DNA of 20,269 bases from assembly GCA_038240015.1 (NCBI GenBank), contig JBBSEF010000054.1, forward strand, positions 1 through 20,269. The letters run 5' to 3'. The position numbers and the translations under genes are program-made. Position 1 is the first letter of the stretch. The number at the start of each line of letters is the position of its first letter. The stretch comes from CAHJXF01 sp038240015. Its GTDB lineage: Bacteria > Pseudomonadota > Gammaproteobacteria > Burkholderiales > Burkholderiaceae_D. Positions 6,616 to 13,998 of this stretch are shown here, one piece after another. The notes beneath the pieces were generated by a model. The model searched no databases and was not told the DNA's origin. It was given only the letters and a program-made list of their open reading frames with translations.

Positions 6616-7830
6616 CTATCCCCCCGCATCGACTGACGCGGGGAGGTAACGCACCGACAACACCCCTTCGATCGCGTGGATCGATTCGATCACCGCGTCG
6701 CTGACCTCGCTGTCGACGTCGACCAGCGTATACGCCATGTCGCCGCGCGACTTGTTGAGCATGTTGTGGATGTTCAGCCCCGCGTTCGCCATCGCGGTCG
6801 AGATCTGGCCGAGCATGTTCGGCACGTTCGCGTTGGCGATCGCAATCCGATAGCTCGATTCGCGCGGCGAGAGCGCAACCGGAAAATTGACCGCGTTCTG
6901 GATGTTGCCGTCTTCCAGATAGTCGCGCAGTTGATCGACCACCATCGCCGCACAGTTGTCCTCGGCTTCCTTGGTCGACGCGCCCAGATGCGGCAAGACG
7001 ATGACACCGTTCGCTCCGTTGACGGCGCTGCCGCTCATCTCGGCACTCGGAAAATCGCAGACGTAATTGCGCAACTTCTTTTGCGCGAGTGCGTCGAGGA
7101 TCGCGCGCTCGTCGACGACGCCCTCGCGCGAAAAGTTCAGCACGACCGCGTCGCTGCGCAGCGTCTGCAGGTTGTCGACGTTGATCAGGCCACGTGTCGC
7201 TGCAACGAGAGGCACGTGCAGAGTCACGAGGTCGCAGCTCCTCAGAATCTCGCCGACCGACTGCGCCTTCTTGACTTGCGACGGCAAGCTCCACGCGGCA
7301 TCGACGGTGATCTCCGGGTCGTAGCCGACGACTTTCATTCCGAGCTTGATGGCCGCGTCGGCGACGAGGCAACCGATCATGCCCAGACCGATCACGCCCA
7401 ACGTGTGCCCGGAAAGCTCGAAGCCGGCGAAGGTCTTCTTCCCGTCTTCGACGGTCTTGTCGAGGTCCGGGTGGGCGGACTCGAGCTGCCCGACGAACTG
7501 CATTGCGGCAGGCAGATTGCGAGCGGCCATCAGCATGCCGGCAAGCACGAGCTCCTTGACCGCATTGGCGTTCGCGCCCGGCGCGTTGAAGACCGGGATG
7601 CCGCGCGCGCTCATCGCCTGCACCGGGATGTTGTTGACGCCCGCCCCCGCGCGACCGATCGCCAGCACGCTGCCCGGAACGTCCATCGTGTGCATGTCGG
7701 CGGAGCGAACCAGAATCGCATCGGGCTGCGCCGAGTCCTTTCCGACCGCGTATAGGTCGGCGGGAAGGCGCGACAGCCCGACAAGCGAAATCTGATTGAT
7801 GACCTGAATCCGGAACGGACGCTTATCCAC
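6616..7830 (-). CDS. serA: D-3-phosphoglycerate dehydrogenase with C-terminal ACT domain
   Basis: About 404 aa from GTG 7830. It oxidises 3-phosphoglycerate to 3-phosphohydroxypyruvate with NAD, the first committed step of serine synthesis. The N-terminal part contains ILVRSADMH, AIGRAGAGVNNIP and NAPGANANAVKE. The NAD-binding core has GVIGLGMIG. Further on are LNFSREGVVDE and the catalytic histidine in LPHLGASTKEAEDN. The last ~75 residues form an ACT domain (YRIAIANANVPNMLGQI, then SRGDMAYTLVDVDSE), the usual serine-feedback module. GTG 7830 has GAGG seven bases upstream and overlaps the serC stop by 8 bp; GTG 7848 (410 aa) is possible. It is coupled to serC directly upstream, so serine steps 1 and 2 share one transcript. 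Confidence 0.93.
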   Translation of the reverse strand: MDKRPFRIQVINQISLVGLSRLPADLYAVGKDSAQPDAILVRSADMHTMDVPGSVLAIGRAGAGVNNIPVQAMSARGIPVFNAPGANANAVKELVLAGMLMAARNLPAAMQFVGQLESAHPDLDKTVEDGKKTFAGFELSGHTLGVIGLGMIGCLVADAAIKLGMKVVGYDPEITVDAAWSLPSQVKKAQSVGEILRSCDLVTLHVPLVAATRGLINVDNLQTLRSDAVVLNFSREGVVDERAILDALAQKKLRNYVCDFPSAEMSGSAVNGANGVIVLPHLGASTKEAEDNCAAMVVDQLRDYLEDGNIQNAVNFPVALSPRESSYRIAIANANVPNMLGQISTAMANAGLNIHNMLNKSRGDMAYTLVDVDSEVSDAVIESIHAIEGVLSVRYLPASVDAGG

Positions 7831-8905
7831 GTGCGGCCTCGAACTCACGCAGGTACGCGACGAGCGTTTCTACACCTTCGATCGGCATCGCGTTGTAGAT
7901 CGATGCGCGCATCCCACCCACCGAACGATGCCCCTTCAATTGCAGCATGCCGCGCTCTTGCGCACCTTTGAGGAATGCATCGTCGAGCGCGGAATCTTTC
8001 AACGTGAACGGGACATTCATTCGCGAGCGATCCGCTTTATTCACGGGATTCGAATAAAAGCCGCTCGAGTCGAGATATTGATAAAGCAATTGCGACTTTT
8101 CGATATTGCGTTTCTCGATCGCCGCGATTCCGCCCGCGCGCTTCAACCATTGAAACACCAGGCCCGCGATGTAGATCGCATACGTGGGCGGCGTGTTGTA
8201 CATCGAATCGTTGTCCGCATGAATCTTGTAATCGAGCATCGCCGGCAACGCTGGCTTCGCGTGTCCGATCAGGTCGTCGCGAACGATCACGATCGTAAGG
8301 CCGGCCGGCCCGATGTTCTTCTGCGCGCCGCCGTAGATGAGCCCGTGCTTCGCGACCTCGACCGGCCGCGACAGGAACGTCGACGACACATCCGCCACCA
8401 GCGGAACGTCGCCGGATTCGGGAGTCCAGTTGAACTCGACGCCGCCTATGGTTTCGTTCGCGCAATAGTGCAGATAGGCCGCGCTCGTGTCGAGCTTCCA
8501 CGATGACTGTGGCGGCACGTACGTGAAGTGCTTGTCTTCGGCCGATGCGGCGACGTTGACGCTGCAATACAACTTTGCTTCCTTGACGGCCTTCTTGGAC
8601 CACTCACCGGTATTGATGTAATCGGCGGCTGCTTTTCCGCGCAAAAGATTCGCCGGAATCATCGAGAACTGCTGCGAAGCGCCTCCTTGCAGAAAGAGGA
8701 CCTTGTAGTTCGCGGGAATCCCCATCAATTCGCGCAAGTCGCTTTCAGCCTCGCCCTGAATGCTCATGTATTCCTTGCCGCGATGACTCATTTCCATCAC
8801 GGACTGTCCCGAGCCATGCCAGTCGAGCATCTCGGCTGCAGCGTGTTGAAGCACTTCTTCTGGGAGAACTGCCGGGCCGGCACTGAAGTTGAAGGTTCGA
8901 CGCAT
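7823..8905 (-). CDS. serC: Phosphoserine aminotransferase
   Basis: 360 aa, full length. PLP enzyme transferring an amino group from glutamate to 3-phosphohydroxypyruvate (and acting in pyridoxine synthesis), in the cytosol. The sequence opens RTFNFSAGPAVLPEEVL, then MEMSHRGKEY and LFLQGGASQQFSMIPANLL. The PLP lysine is about K196 in YGGAQKNIGPAGLTIV, preceded by DVSSTFLSRP. SMYNTPPTYAIYIAGLVFQW and the C-terminal HRSVGGMRASIYNAMP are family hallmarks. It starts 32 bp after the nucleotidyltransferase stop on the same strand, so it may be read through from that gene. Its end overlaps serA. The Shine-Dalgarno is weak. Confidence 0.97.
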   Translation of the reverse strand: MRRTFNFSAGPAVLPEEVLQHAAAEMLDWHGSGQSVMEMSHRGKEYMSIQGEAESDLRELMGIPANYKVLFLQGGASQQFSMIPANLLRGKAAADYINTGEWSKKAVKEAKLYCSVNVAASAEDKHFTYVPPQSSWKLDTSAAYLHYCANETIGGVEFNWTPESGDVPLVADVSSTFLSRPVEVAKHGLIYGGAQKNIGPAGLTIVIVRDDLIGHAKPALPAMLDYKIHADNDSMYNTPPTYAIYIAGLVFQWLKRAGGIAAIEKRNIEKSQLLYQYLDSSGFYSNPVNKADRSRMNVPFTLKDSALDDAFLKGAQERGMLQLKGHRSVGGMRASIYNAMPIEGVETLVAYLREFEAARG

Positions 8906-8937
8906 CGTGATTCGCTGTGTGTGATGAAGAAAAAAGA

Positions 8938-9438
8938 TTACTCGTCGTCGTCGCGCGTGCGGCGCTCTCTGAGTACTTCAAGGGCACGTTCGATGATGAT
9001 TCGATCCGCAATGTCCTTGTCACGCATGGTTTGCTTGGTCAGAAGCAAGCCTTCGAGGTTGACGATCTTTACGGGAATGCCGTCGAGATCGATCGACTGG
9101 GCATATTGGCGCAGTGTGTCGAAGGTCTGCCCGTTGGCGTTGAGCATGATGTCAACGACAAAGGCATCGGCGACCCGGATGTTCTCGCCTTCCTCAAACC
9201 ATTCCGGCTGGATGTCCTTTGCGACACCATCCGGCAGCACCATCAACGCGGCTTTGATCCGCCGACCGGATTCCGATGTGGCAGGCACAATCACGTCGAT
9301 GTCGATGGTCGCGCGTTGGTAGCCATGCGCGGCTAGCGCGTATCCGCCGATGAGAAGGTATTCGACGTCATGTTCGTTGAGCGAGCGTAGCAACAGCTTG
9401 AGGTCTTCAAGCGTCGCCGGTCTGCTGAACCCTTCCAT
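8938..9438 (-). CDS. Minimal nucleotidyltransferase (AbiEii/DUF6036-like)
   Basis: 166 aa. It carries the polymerase-beta-type nucleotidyltransferase core: YLLIGGYALAAHG (Gly-Gly at 31-32), TIDIDVIV (Asp46 and Asp48) and a third carboxylate in FVVDIML (Asp96). VKIVNLEGLLLTKQTMRDKD near residue 125 is the post-core segment seen in AbiEii/DUF6036-like proteins. Such enzymes transfer NMPs to proteins or tRNAs, often within toxin-antitoxin or abortive-infection modules, but housekeeping roles are not excluded. Its ATG overlaps the stop of the upstream small gene (TAATG), a hallmark of coupled translation. An Asp/Glu-rich C-terminus (RTRDDDE) is encoded by a trinucleotide run. It is followed 32 bp later by serC. 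All catalytic residues are present. The actual target is unknown. Confidence 0.85.
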   Translation of the reverse strand: MEGFSRPATLEDLKLLLRSLNEHDVEYLLIGGYALAAHGYQRATIDIDVIVPATSESGRRIKAALMVLPDGVAKDIQPEWFEEGENIRVADAFVVDIMLNANGQTFDTLRQYAQSIDLDGIPVKIVNLEGLLLTKQTMRDKDIADRIIIERALEVLRERRTRDDDE

Positions 9439-9596
9439 TACCGGCGCTCCGCCGCCAGCAGGGCCATGCCTCGCACGAGGCAGGTTTGTTGATGGTCGTT
9501 CGCGTCCGAATGCGACCTGAAACGATAAACCCCTTTGGGAACGAATGTGCTTGGAGCGAGCCAGGAGACGACTTCATTGAAGCGAGCGCCCGCCAT
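9438..9596 (-). CDS. Small protein coupled to the nucleotidyltransferase
   Basis: 52 aa from ATG 9596; in-frame starts at 9659 and 9719 would give up to 93 aa, and I cannot decide between them. The C-terminal 35 residues read FVPKGVYRFRSHSDANDHQQ and then a short helix ending ALLAAERR. I recall PKGVYRF(R/K)(S/T)H(x)EAN-type small proteins encoded just before nucleotidyltransferases in proteobacteria, though no function is established. Its TAA overlaps the next ATG by one base, so the two products are probably made together. The inverted repeat 9720-9738 precedes the longest frame. Possible roles are antitoxin, target-binding subunit or regulator. This is inference from position. Confidence 0.6.
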   Translation of the reverse strand: MAGARFNEVVSWLAPSTFVPKGVYRFRSHSDANDHQQTCLVRGMALLAAERR

Positions 9597-9719
9597 GAGT
9601 TGCCGGCCACTGGCTCTCCCCGTGATCGGCGGTTCGCGTCTTGCCCCTACTTGTCTCATTTGAATGCCTGCAACCGGTTCTGCTTTCGTGGCTGCGTTAT
9701 ACCAGCACGAGCCCAACAC

Positions 9720-9738
9720 TTGATATTCGAATAATCAA
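9720..9738. promoter_or_regulatory. Near-perfect inverted repeat upstream of the small-protein/nucleotidyltransferase pair
   Basis: TTGATATTCGAATAATCAA is palindromic around TTCGAA, apart from a one-base offset. It lies between the grxD terminator and the small gene. It could be an operator for autoregulation, or simply AT-rich promoter DNA. Confidence 0.3.
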
Positions 9739-9764
9739 TATAAAAAGCCGGCGAACCGCCGGCT
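9738..9764 (-). terminator. Terminator of grxD
   Basis: AGCCGGC (9746-9752) pairs with GCCGGCT (9758-9764). Read on the minus strand, the stem is followed by a run TTTTTATATT. It is a strong intrinsic terminator placed about 35 bp after the grxD stop codon. Confidence 0.88.
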
Positions 9765-9797
9765 CTTATTGCGATCTTTGAAGCGGAGGCCAAATAT

Positions 9798-10127
9798 TCA
9801 AACCGCTTTCTCGAGCAGTTTTTTTAATTCGCCGCTTTCATGCATTTCGCCGAGAATGTCCGAGCCGCCGACGAATTCGCCATTGATATACAACTGCGGA
9901 ACCGTGGGCCAATTCGAATATTCCTTGACGCCTTGCCGGACGTCATCGTCTTCAAGAACATTGACGGTGACGAGATTCTGGACGCCATTGGCCTTGAGCA
10001 ATTGAATCGAGCGGCCCGAGAAGCCGCACTGAGGGAATTGGGCGGTTCCCTTCATGAACAAGACGACAGGATTCTGATGCACTGTTTGATGGATGAATTC
10101 CTGGACGGTCTGGGTTTCACTGCTCAT
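9798..10127 (-). CDS. grxD: Monothiol glutaredoxin (CGFS type)
   Basis: 109 aa. CGFS glutaredoxins carry and transfer [2Fe-2S] clusters, using glutathione and often a BolA partner, in the cytosol. The active-site CGFS is at residues 34-37 (FPQCGFSGRS), preceded by VVLFMKGTA. Then come the glutathione/GSH-site elements YSNWPTVPQLYINGEFVGGS, with the cis-Pro in TVP. ATG 10127 is chosen because GAGAGGA lies six bases upstream; an in-frame TTG at 10133 is less likely. In Burkholderia-type genomes grxD directly follows prmC; here a lipoprotein gene separates them. It ends with its own terminator. Confidence 0.96.
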   Translation of the reverse strand: MSSETQTVQEFIHQTVHQNPVVLFMKGTAQFPQCGFSGRSIQLLKANGVQNLVTVNVLEDDDVRQGVKEYSNWPTVPQLYINGEFVGGSDILGEMHESGELKKLLEKAV

Positions 10128-10189
10128 ATTCAATCCTCTCGCAATTCAGTGAAACGGATCACCGCTTCAAATTAAAGAAACTCGATCAA

Positions 10190-10489
10190 TTACTTGTTGA
10201 CCTTATCTTTCGCCTTGTCGGACATTTCCCTGGCCTTGTCGGCAACCTTGTCTGCGGCTTCCTTCACTTCTTCCTTTACCTTGCCGGCGATTTCCTTGGC
10301 CTTCTCGGCCGCTTCCCGGGCTTCTTGTTTGGTCGCATCGGCGGCGTTGCTCACCGCGCTTTTGGCGGAGTCCACAGACGACTGCGCATCGACCTTGGCT
10401 TTTTCCATCGAAGCCGACGTGTCTTCCTTCTTTCCGCATGCCACGAGCACGGCGGTCATGAACAGGGCGATGAGCAGGGAACGAGTCAT
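10190..10489 (-). CDS. Small Ala/Lys-rich helical lipoprotein
   Basis: 99 aa. The N-terminus is a lipoprotein signal (MTRSLLIALFMTAVLVACGK) with lipobox LVAC, so the mature protein should start at Cys18 and be membrane-anchored. The rest (about 80 residues) is one Ala/Lys/Glu-rich amphipathic helix with repeated EAA-x-K and DKA-type steps, resembling apolipoprotein/LEA-like repeats. GAGGA lies five bases before ATG 10489, and a near-consensus promoter precedes it. It sits between prmC and grxD. Function is unknown; envelope stress protection is a guess. Confidence 0.85.
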   Translation of the reverse strand: MTRSLLIALFMTAVLVACGKKEDTSASMEKAKVDAQSSVDSAKSAVSNAADATKQEAREAAEKAKEIAGKVKEEVKEAADKVADKAREMSDKAKDKVNK

Positions 10490-10557
10490 GAAATCCTCAC
10501 TTTCATTTCGATGTGAGAATCGCTGTTTAGCGAAAATGATCGAAATTGCAGTGCGTC

Positions 10558-10585
10558 ATTATAAGCCAGTGTAGTCATCGTTTCA
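10558..10585 (-). promoter_or_regulatory. Promoter of the lipoprotein gene
   Basis: On the minus strand a perfect TATAAT (10563-10558) lies 16 bp after TGAAAC (10585-10580), with a predicted start near 10550, about 60 nt before the ATG. It lies just past the prmC stop and so gives the lipoprotein, and perhaps grxD, a separate transcript. Confidence 0.65.
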
Positions 10586-10597
10586 TTTCGCATTCGC

Positions 10598-11455
10598 TCA
10601 GCCAATGCGGCGTTGTGTTCCCTCGGTCACGCGTTCAATTCCCGCGAGATCCCGCGACGACGCAACCCGCGCGAATCCCGATCGAAGAAATAATCCACGC
10701 ACCGCCACCGCTTGGTCGTAGCCATGTTCGAGCATCAGGCAACCGCCGGACCGCAATCGCGACGCGCTCTCGGCGATGATGCAGCCGATCGCTTGCAGGC
10801 CATCGGCGTCGTCGGTCAATGCCATGCGCGGTTCATGACGCAAATCGCCTTCGGACAAATGCGGATCACCTGCTGCGATATACGGCGGATTGGAGACGAT
10901 CAGATCGAAGTGCGGCCCGCGTTCGGGCGCGGTATCGACGCTGAACCAATCGCTTCGGGCAAACGACACGCTGGCTGCCAGCGCCTGCGCGTTCTGCCTC
11001 GCGATGTCCAGCGCATCGGCCGACACGTCGGTCGCCGTGGCCACGATCGCTGGACACTCGAGAGCGAGCGTGATTGCGATGATGCCGCTGCCCGTTCCCA
11101 GGTCGAGCACGCGCAAGAGTTCGATCCCGCCCCGCGCTCCCTCGCGCCTGGCGAGCCACGCAATCGCCAGATCGACCAGCAGCTCGGTTTCGGGACGCGG
11201 GATCAGCACCCGCGGATCGACCGCAAAATTGCGTCCATGGAATTCGCGATGACCGAGCAGATAAGCCATCGGCTCTCCCGCTGCCCGCCTCGCGATCAAC
11301 CGTTCGAGCCGGCCGATCGCATCGGCAGCGACGATCGAATCCGGATGTGCGAGCAGAGATTCACGCGACCGGCCGGTCGCGAACGAGGCCAGGCGGAGAA
11401 GTTCCGCCCTGGGTATGTGGTCGTGACGAAGCCATTGCGACAGCGCGGTATTCAT
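10598..11455 (-). CDS. prmC: Release factor glutamine methyltransferase
   Basis: 285 aa. PrmC methylates the GGQ glutamine of release factors RF1 and RF2 using SAM. The N-terminal helical domain ends with GEPMAYLLGHREFHG and IPRPETELLVD. The Rossmann domain has the SAM loop VLDLGTGSGIIAI (about 116-128) and the catalytic/substrate motif NPPYI (189-193). The C-terminus, LMLEHGYDQAVAVRGLF, is typical. Its ATG overlaps the prfA stop as ATGA, so translation is coupled to its own substrate's gene. Length and motifs are normal. Confidence 0.97.
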   Translation of the reverse strand: MNTALSQWLRHDHIPRAELLRLASFATGRSRESLLAHPDSIVAADAIGRLERLIARRAAGEPMAYLLGHREFHGRNFAVDPRVLIPRPETELLVDLAIAWLARREGARGGIELLRVLDLGTGSGIIAITLALECPAIVATATDVSADALDIARQNAQALAASVSFARSDWFSVDTAPERGPHFDLIVSNPPYIAAGDPHLSEGDLRHEPRMALTDDADGLQAIGCIIAESASRLRSGGCLMLEHGYDQAVAVRGLFLRSGFARVASSRDLAGIERVTEGTQRRIG

Positions 11456-12603
11456 TCTTCCGAAAGCGCTGCAAGCAATTCGGCCTGATGCTCGGAGACC
11501 AGCGCATCGGTCAGCTCATCGAGATCGCCATCGAGAATCAATTCGAGTTTGTAGAGCGTCAGGTTGATGCGGTGATCGGTGACGCGCCCCTGCGGAAAGT
11601 TATAGGTGCGAATGCGTTCGGATCGATCGCCTGAACCCACCAGGCTCTTGCGCGTGGCGGCCTCTCTCGCCTGCTGCTCGCGCGTCTGCTTGTCCTTGAT
11701 GCGCGCAGCCAGCACCTTGAGCGCCTGCGCCTTGTTCTTGTGTTGGCTGCGATCGTCCTGGCATTCGACGACGATGCCGGTCGGCAGGTGCGTGATGCGC
11801 ACGGCCGAATCGGTCTTGTTGATGTGCTGGCCGCCCGCGCCCGATGCGCGAAAGGTATCGACGCGAATTTCGTCAGGGCGAATATCCACTTCGCTGATGT
11901 CGTCGGCCTCGGGCATCACCGCGAGCGTGCAGGCGGACGTGTGGATGCGTCCTTGCGTTTCGGTTACCGGCACGCGTTGCACGCGATGGCCGCCCGACTC
12001 GAACTTGAGGCGCGCGTACGGGGCGAGCACATCGGCTGATGCGCCGGCACTCGGGCCCGCGTTCGAAGACGCATTGGACGACGCATTGGAAGAGATGCGT
12101 ACGATCGCTTCCTTGTATCCACCCAGCTCCGCAGGCGACGACGAAACGATCTCGACCTGCCAGCGGTGGCGCTCCGCATAGCGCATGTACATGCGAAGCA
12201 GGTCGCCCGCGAAGAGCGCGGACTCGTCGCCGCCGGTGCCTGCGCGAACCTCCAGAAACATCGCCCGCGAATCGTCGGGGTCTTTCGGCAGAAGCAGGCG
12301 TTGCAGGGTCTCGTCGAGCTTCGCGATGAGCGCGCGCGCATGTGCGAGCTCCTCCTCGGCGAACGCTTTCATCTCGGGATCGCCGCGCATTTCACCCGCC
12401 CATTCACCGGCCGCGCGTTCGTCGGCGAGTGCGGCCTGATAGAGCGCGTGGCTTTCAACCAACGGGCCGAGCTCGGAGTGTTCGCGCGTCAACTTGCGAT
12501 AGCGATCGAGGTCGGTAGTCGCCTCAGGGTCCGAGAGCAGGCGTTCGAGTTCGGCGCGGCGTGTGGTCAACTGATCGAGTTTGGCCGACAGGCTCGCTTT
12601 CAT
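11452..12603 (-). CDS. prfA: Peptide chain release factor 1 with an unusual insertion
   Basis: 383 aa versus about 360 for E. coli RF1. It reads stop codons UAA/UAG and triggers peptide release. The N-terminal helical domain (1-~110) is followed by LEVRAGTGGDESALFAGDL. The codon-recognition tripeptide PVT is at 212-214 (RVQRVPVTETQGRIHTS), GGQ at 257-259 (SGAGGQHINKTDSA), and the end is RVTDHRINLTLYKLE. All key motifs are present. Between KEAIVRI and YARLKFESGG the usual short turn (SGDGV in E. coli) is replaced by ~25 residues, beginning SSNA-SSNA-SSNA and then GPSAGASADVLAP (residues 171-195, bases 12019-12093). The frame stays open, so the gene should be functional. It lies 22 bp after hemA and overlaps prmC by 4 bp. 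Confidence 0.97.
   Translation of the reverse strand: MKASLSAKLDQLTTRRAELERLLSDPEATTDLDRYRKLTREHSELGPLVESHALYQAALADERAAGEWAGEMRGDPEMKAFAEEELAHARALIAKLDETLQRLLLPKDPDDSRAMFLEVRAGTGGDESALFAGDLLRMYMRYAERHRWQVEIVSSSPAELGGYKEAIVRISSNASSNASSNAGPSAGASADVLAPYARLKFESGGHRVQRVPVTETQGRIHTSACTLAVMPEADDISEVDIRPDEIRVDTFRASGAGGQHINKTDSAVRITHLPTGIVVECQDDRSQHKNKAQALKVLAARIKDKQTREQQAREAATRKSLVGSGDRSERIRTYNFPQGRVTDHRINLTLYKLELILDGDLDELTDALVSEHQAELLAALSEE
12058..12093 (-). repeat. Three tandem 12-bp units inside prfA
   Basis: Minus-strand units TCTTCCAATGCG, TCGTCCAATGCG and TCTTCGAACGCG each encode Ser-Ser-Asn-Ala. They differ at one to three positions, so this is an in-frame minisatellite-like expansion, followed by about 13 further inserted codons. 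Confidence 0.9.
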
Positions 12604-12625
12604 CCCGTCGTCTTCAGCGAAAGGT

Positions 12626-13924
12626 TCATGACTTCTCGTCCACGCCGAACAGGCGCGGCAGATATTCGAGCAGATGCGCGCGCACGTCGTCGGGCGCGTC
12701 GTGCAACAACTGCGTAGGCCCGTGCAGAAACTTGTTGGTGATGCCGAGAGCCAAGGCCTCGATCACCACCGCGGGATCGTCGCCCTTCGCAAGCCGCCGC
12801 CGCGCGCGCTCGAGTTCGATCGCGCGAAATGCGTCTCCGCGAAGATGCAACTCGCGAATCGCAGGCACGGTCTCGCGCCCTTCCAGCCAGCGCATGAACT
12901 GCGCGACCTCGCGAGCGATGATCGCCTCGGATGCGTCGACCGCATCCCTGCGTTTCTGCATGCCGGTCGAGACGACCTGCCCCAGGTCATCGACCGTGTA
13001 GAGAAAAACATCGTTGAGGCGTCCGACCTCCGGCTCAATATCGCGCGGCACGCCCAGGTCGACCATGAACATCGGCCGGTGACGCCGCGCCTTCAGCGCG
13101 CGCTCGACCATGCCCAGACCCACCAGCGGCAATGACGACGCGGTCGATGCGATCACGATATCGAAGCGCGCGAGTTCGATCGGCAGTTCCGACAACAACA
13201 TCGCGCGCGATGCCACGCCGGTTTCGGCAAGACGCGCGGCCAGCTCCTCACCGCGATCGAGCGTGCGATTGGCGACCGCCATGCTCGCGGGCTTCCTAGC
13301 GGCGAAATGTCGTGCGACCAATTCGATCATCTCGCCCGCGCCGATCAACACGATGTGCTGATCGGAGAGGCGCTCGAAGATGCGCTCGGAAAGCCTCACC
13401 GCGGCCGCAGCCATCGACACGCTGGCCGATCCGATCGCGGTCGTGGTTCGCACGGTCTTGGCCACCGCGAACGATCGGTCGAAGACTTGACGCAGCGGCG
13501 TGCCGAGCGTGCCGACCAGATCGGCTTCGCGCACCGCTTCCTTCATCTGCCCGAGTATCTGCGGCTCGCCCAGCACCATCGAGTCGAGGCCGGTTGCGAC
13601 GCGACAGGCATGACGCACGCTCTCGCCATCGACATGCCAGTACCAGTGCGGCTGCAAGACGTCGGGCGCTACGTCGTGACGCGACGCCATCCAGCGCGTC
13701 AACTCGTCTTTCAGCGCCGACAATTGCGCGGGCTCGAGGCGAGTCGCCGCATAGATCTCGGTGCGATTGCAGGTGGACAGCACCACCGCATGCGACAGCG
13801 CCGACGCGAAGCGGCCGGTCAGCGCATGCAGCGTGGCGGCGATCTGATCGGACGGCACGGCCACGCGCTCGCGCAACGGCAGCGGCGCGGTCGAGTGATT
13901 GAGTCCGAGAGTCAGAAGGTGCAT
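12626..13924 (-). CDS. hemA: Glutamyl-tRNA reductase
   Basis: 432 aa. It reduces Glu-tRNA(Glu) to glutamate-1-semialdehyde with NADPH, the first step of C5-pathway tetrapyrrole synthesis. It opens MHLLTLGLNHSTAPLPLRER. The catalytic cysteine is about C52 in VVLSTCNRTEIYAA. Then follow SMVLGEPQILGQMKEA, the NADP-binding VLIGAGEMIELVARHF, VANRTLDR and FMVDLGVPRDIEPE. The C-terminal helical dimerisation region ends LPRLFGVDEKS. ATG 13924 is chosen because the family starts there; the upstream ATG at 13942 falls at the promoter -10. It heads the hemA-prfA-prmC run, the standard order in betaproteobacteria. Confidence 0.96.
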   Translation of the reverse strand: MHLLTLGLNHSTAPLPLRERVAVPSDQIAATLHALTGRFASALSHAVVLSTCNRTEIYAATRLEPAQLSALKDELTRWMASRHDVAPDVLQPHWYWHVDGESVRHACRVATGLDSMVLGEPQILGQMKEAVREADLVGTLGTPLRQVFDRSFAVAKTVRTTTAIGSASVSMAAAAVRLSERIFERLSDQHIVLIGAGEMIELVARHFAARKPASMAVANRTLDRGEELAARLAETGVASRAMLLSELPIELARFDIVIASTASSLPLVGLGMVERALKARRHRPMFMVDLGVPRDIEPEVGRLNDVFLYTVDDLGQVVSTGMQKRRDAVDASEAIIAREVAQFMRWLEGRETVPAIRELHLRGDAFRAIELERARRRLAKGDDPAVVIEALALGITNKFLHGPTQLLHDAPDDVRAHLLEYLPRLFGVDEKS

Positions 13925-13943
13925 GGGTTGCGCAAAGCGCAAA

Positions 13944-13949
13944 ATTATA
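13944..13949 (-). promoter_or_regulatory. Likely -10 box of hemA
   Basis: Perfect TATAAT on the minus strand about 20 bp before the hemA ATG. No good -35 box is visible at 16-18 bp (candidates TGTAGG or CTGTAG), so the promoter is only partly supported. Confidence 0.45.
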
Positions 13950-13973
13950 CCGTCGCTGTCCCGAGCCTACAGT

Positions 13974-13996
13974 CGCGCCGCCGGGAGGACGGCGCG
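13974..13996. other. GC-rich hairpin between hemA and the response-regulator gene
   Basis: CGCGCCG (13974-13980) pairs with CGGCGCG (13990-13996) around a 9-nt loop, directly after the response-regulator stop. There is no T-run on the minus strand. It could be a weak or Rho-assisted terminator insulating the hemA promoter. Confidence 0.45.
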
Positions 13997-13998
13997 GG

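Noticed and set aside
6545..7755. Long frames overlapping serA in other frames and strands
   Set aside because: Arg-rich, no domain similarity, and covered by serA with complete NAD and ACT motifs.
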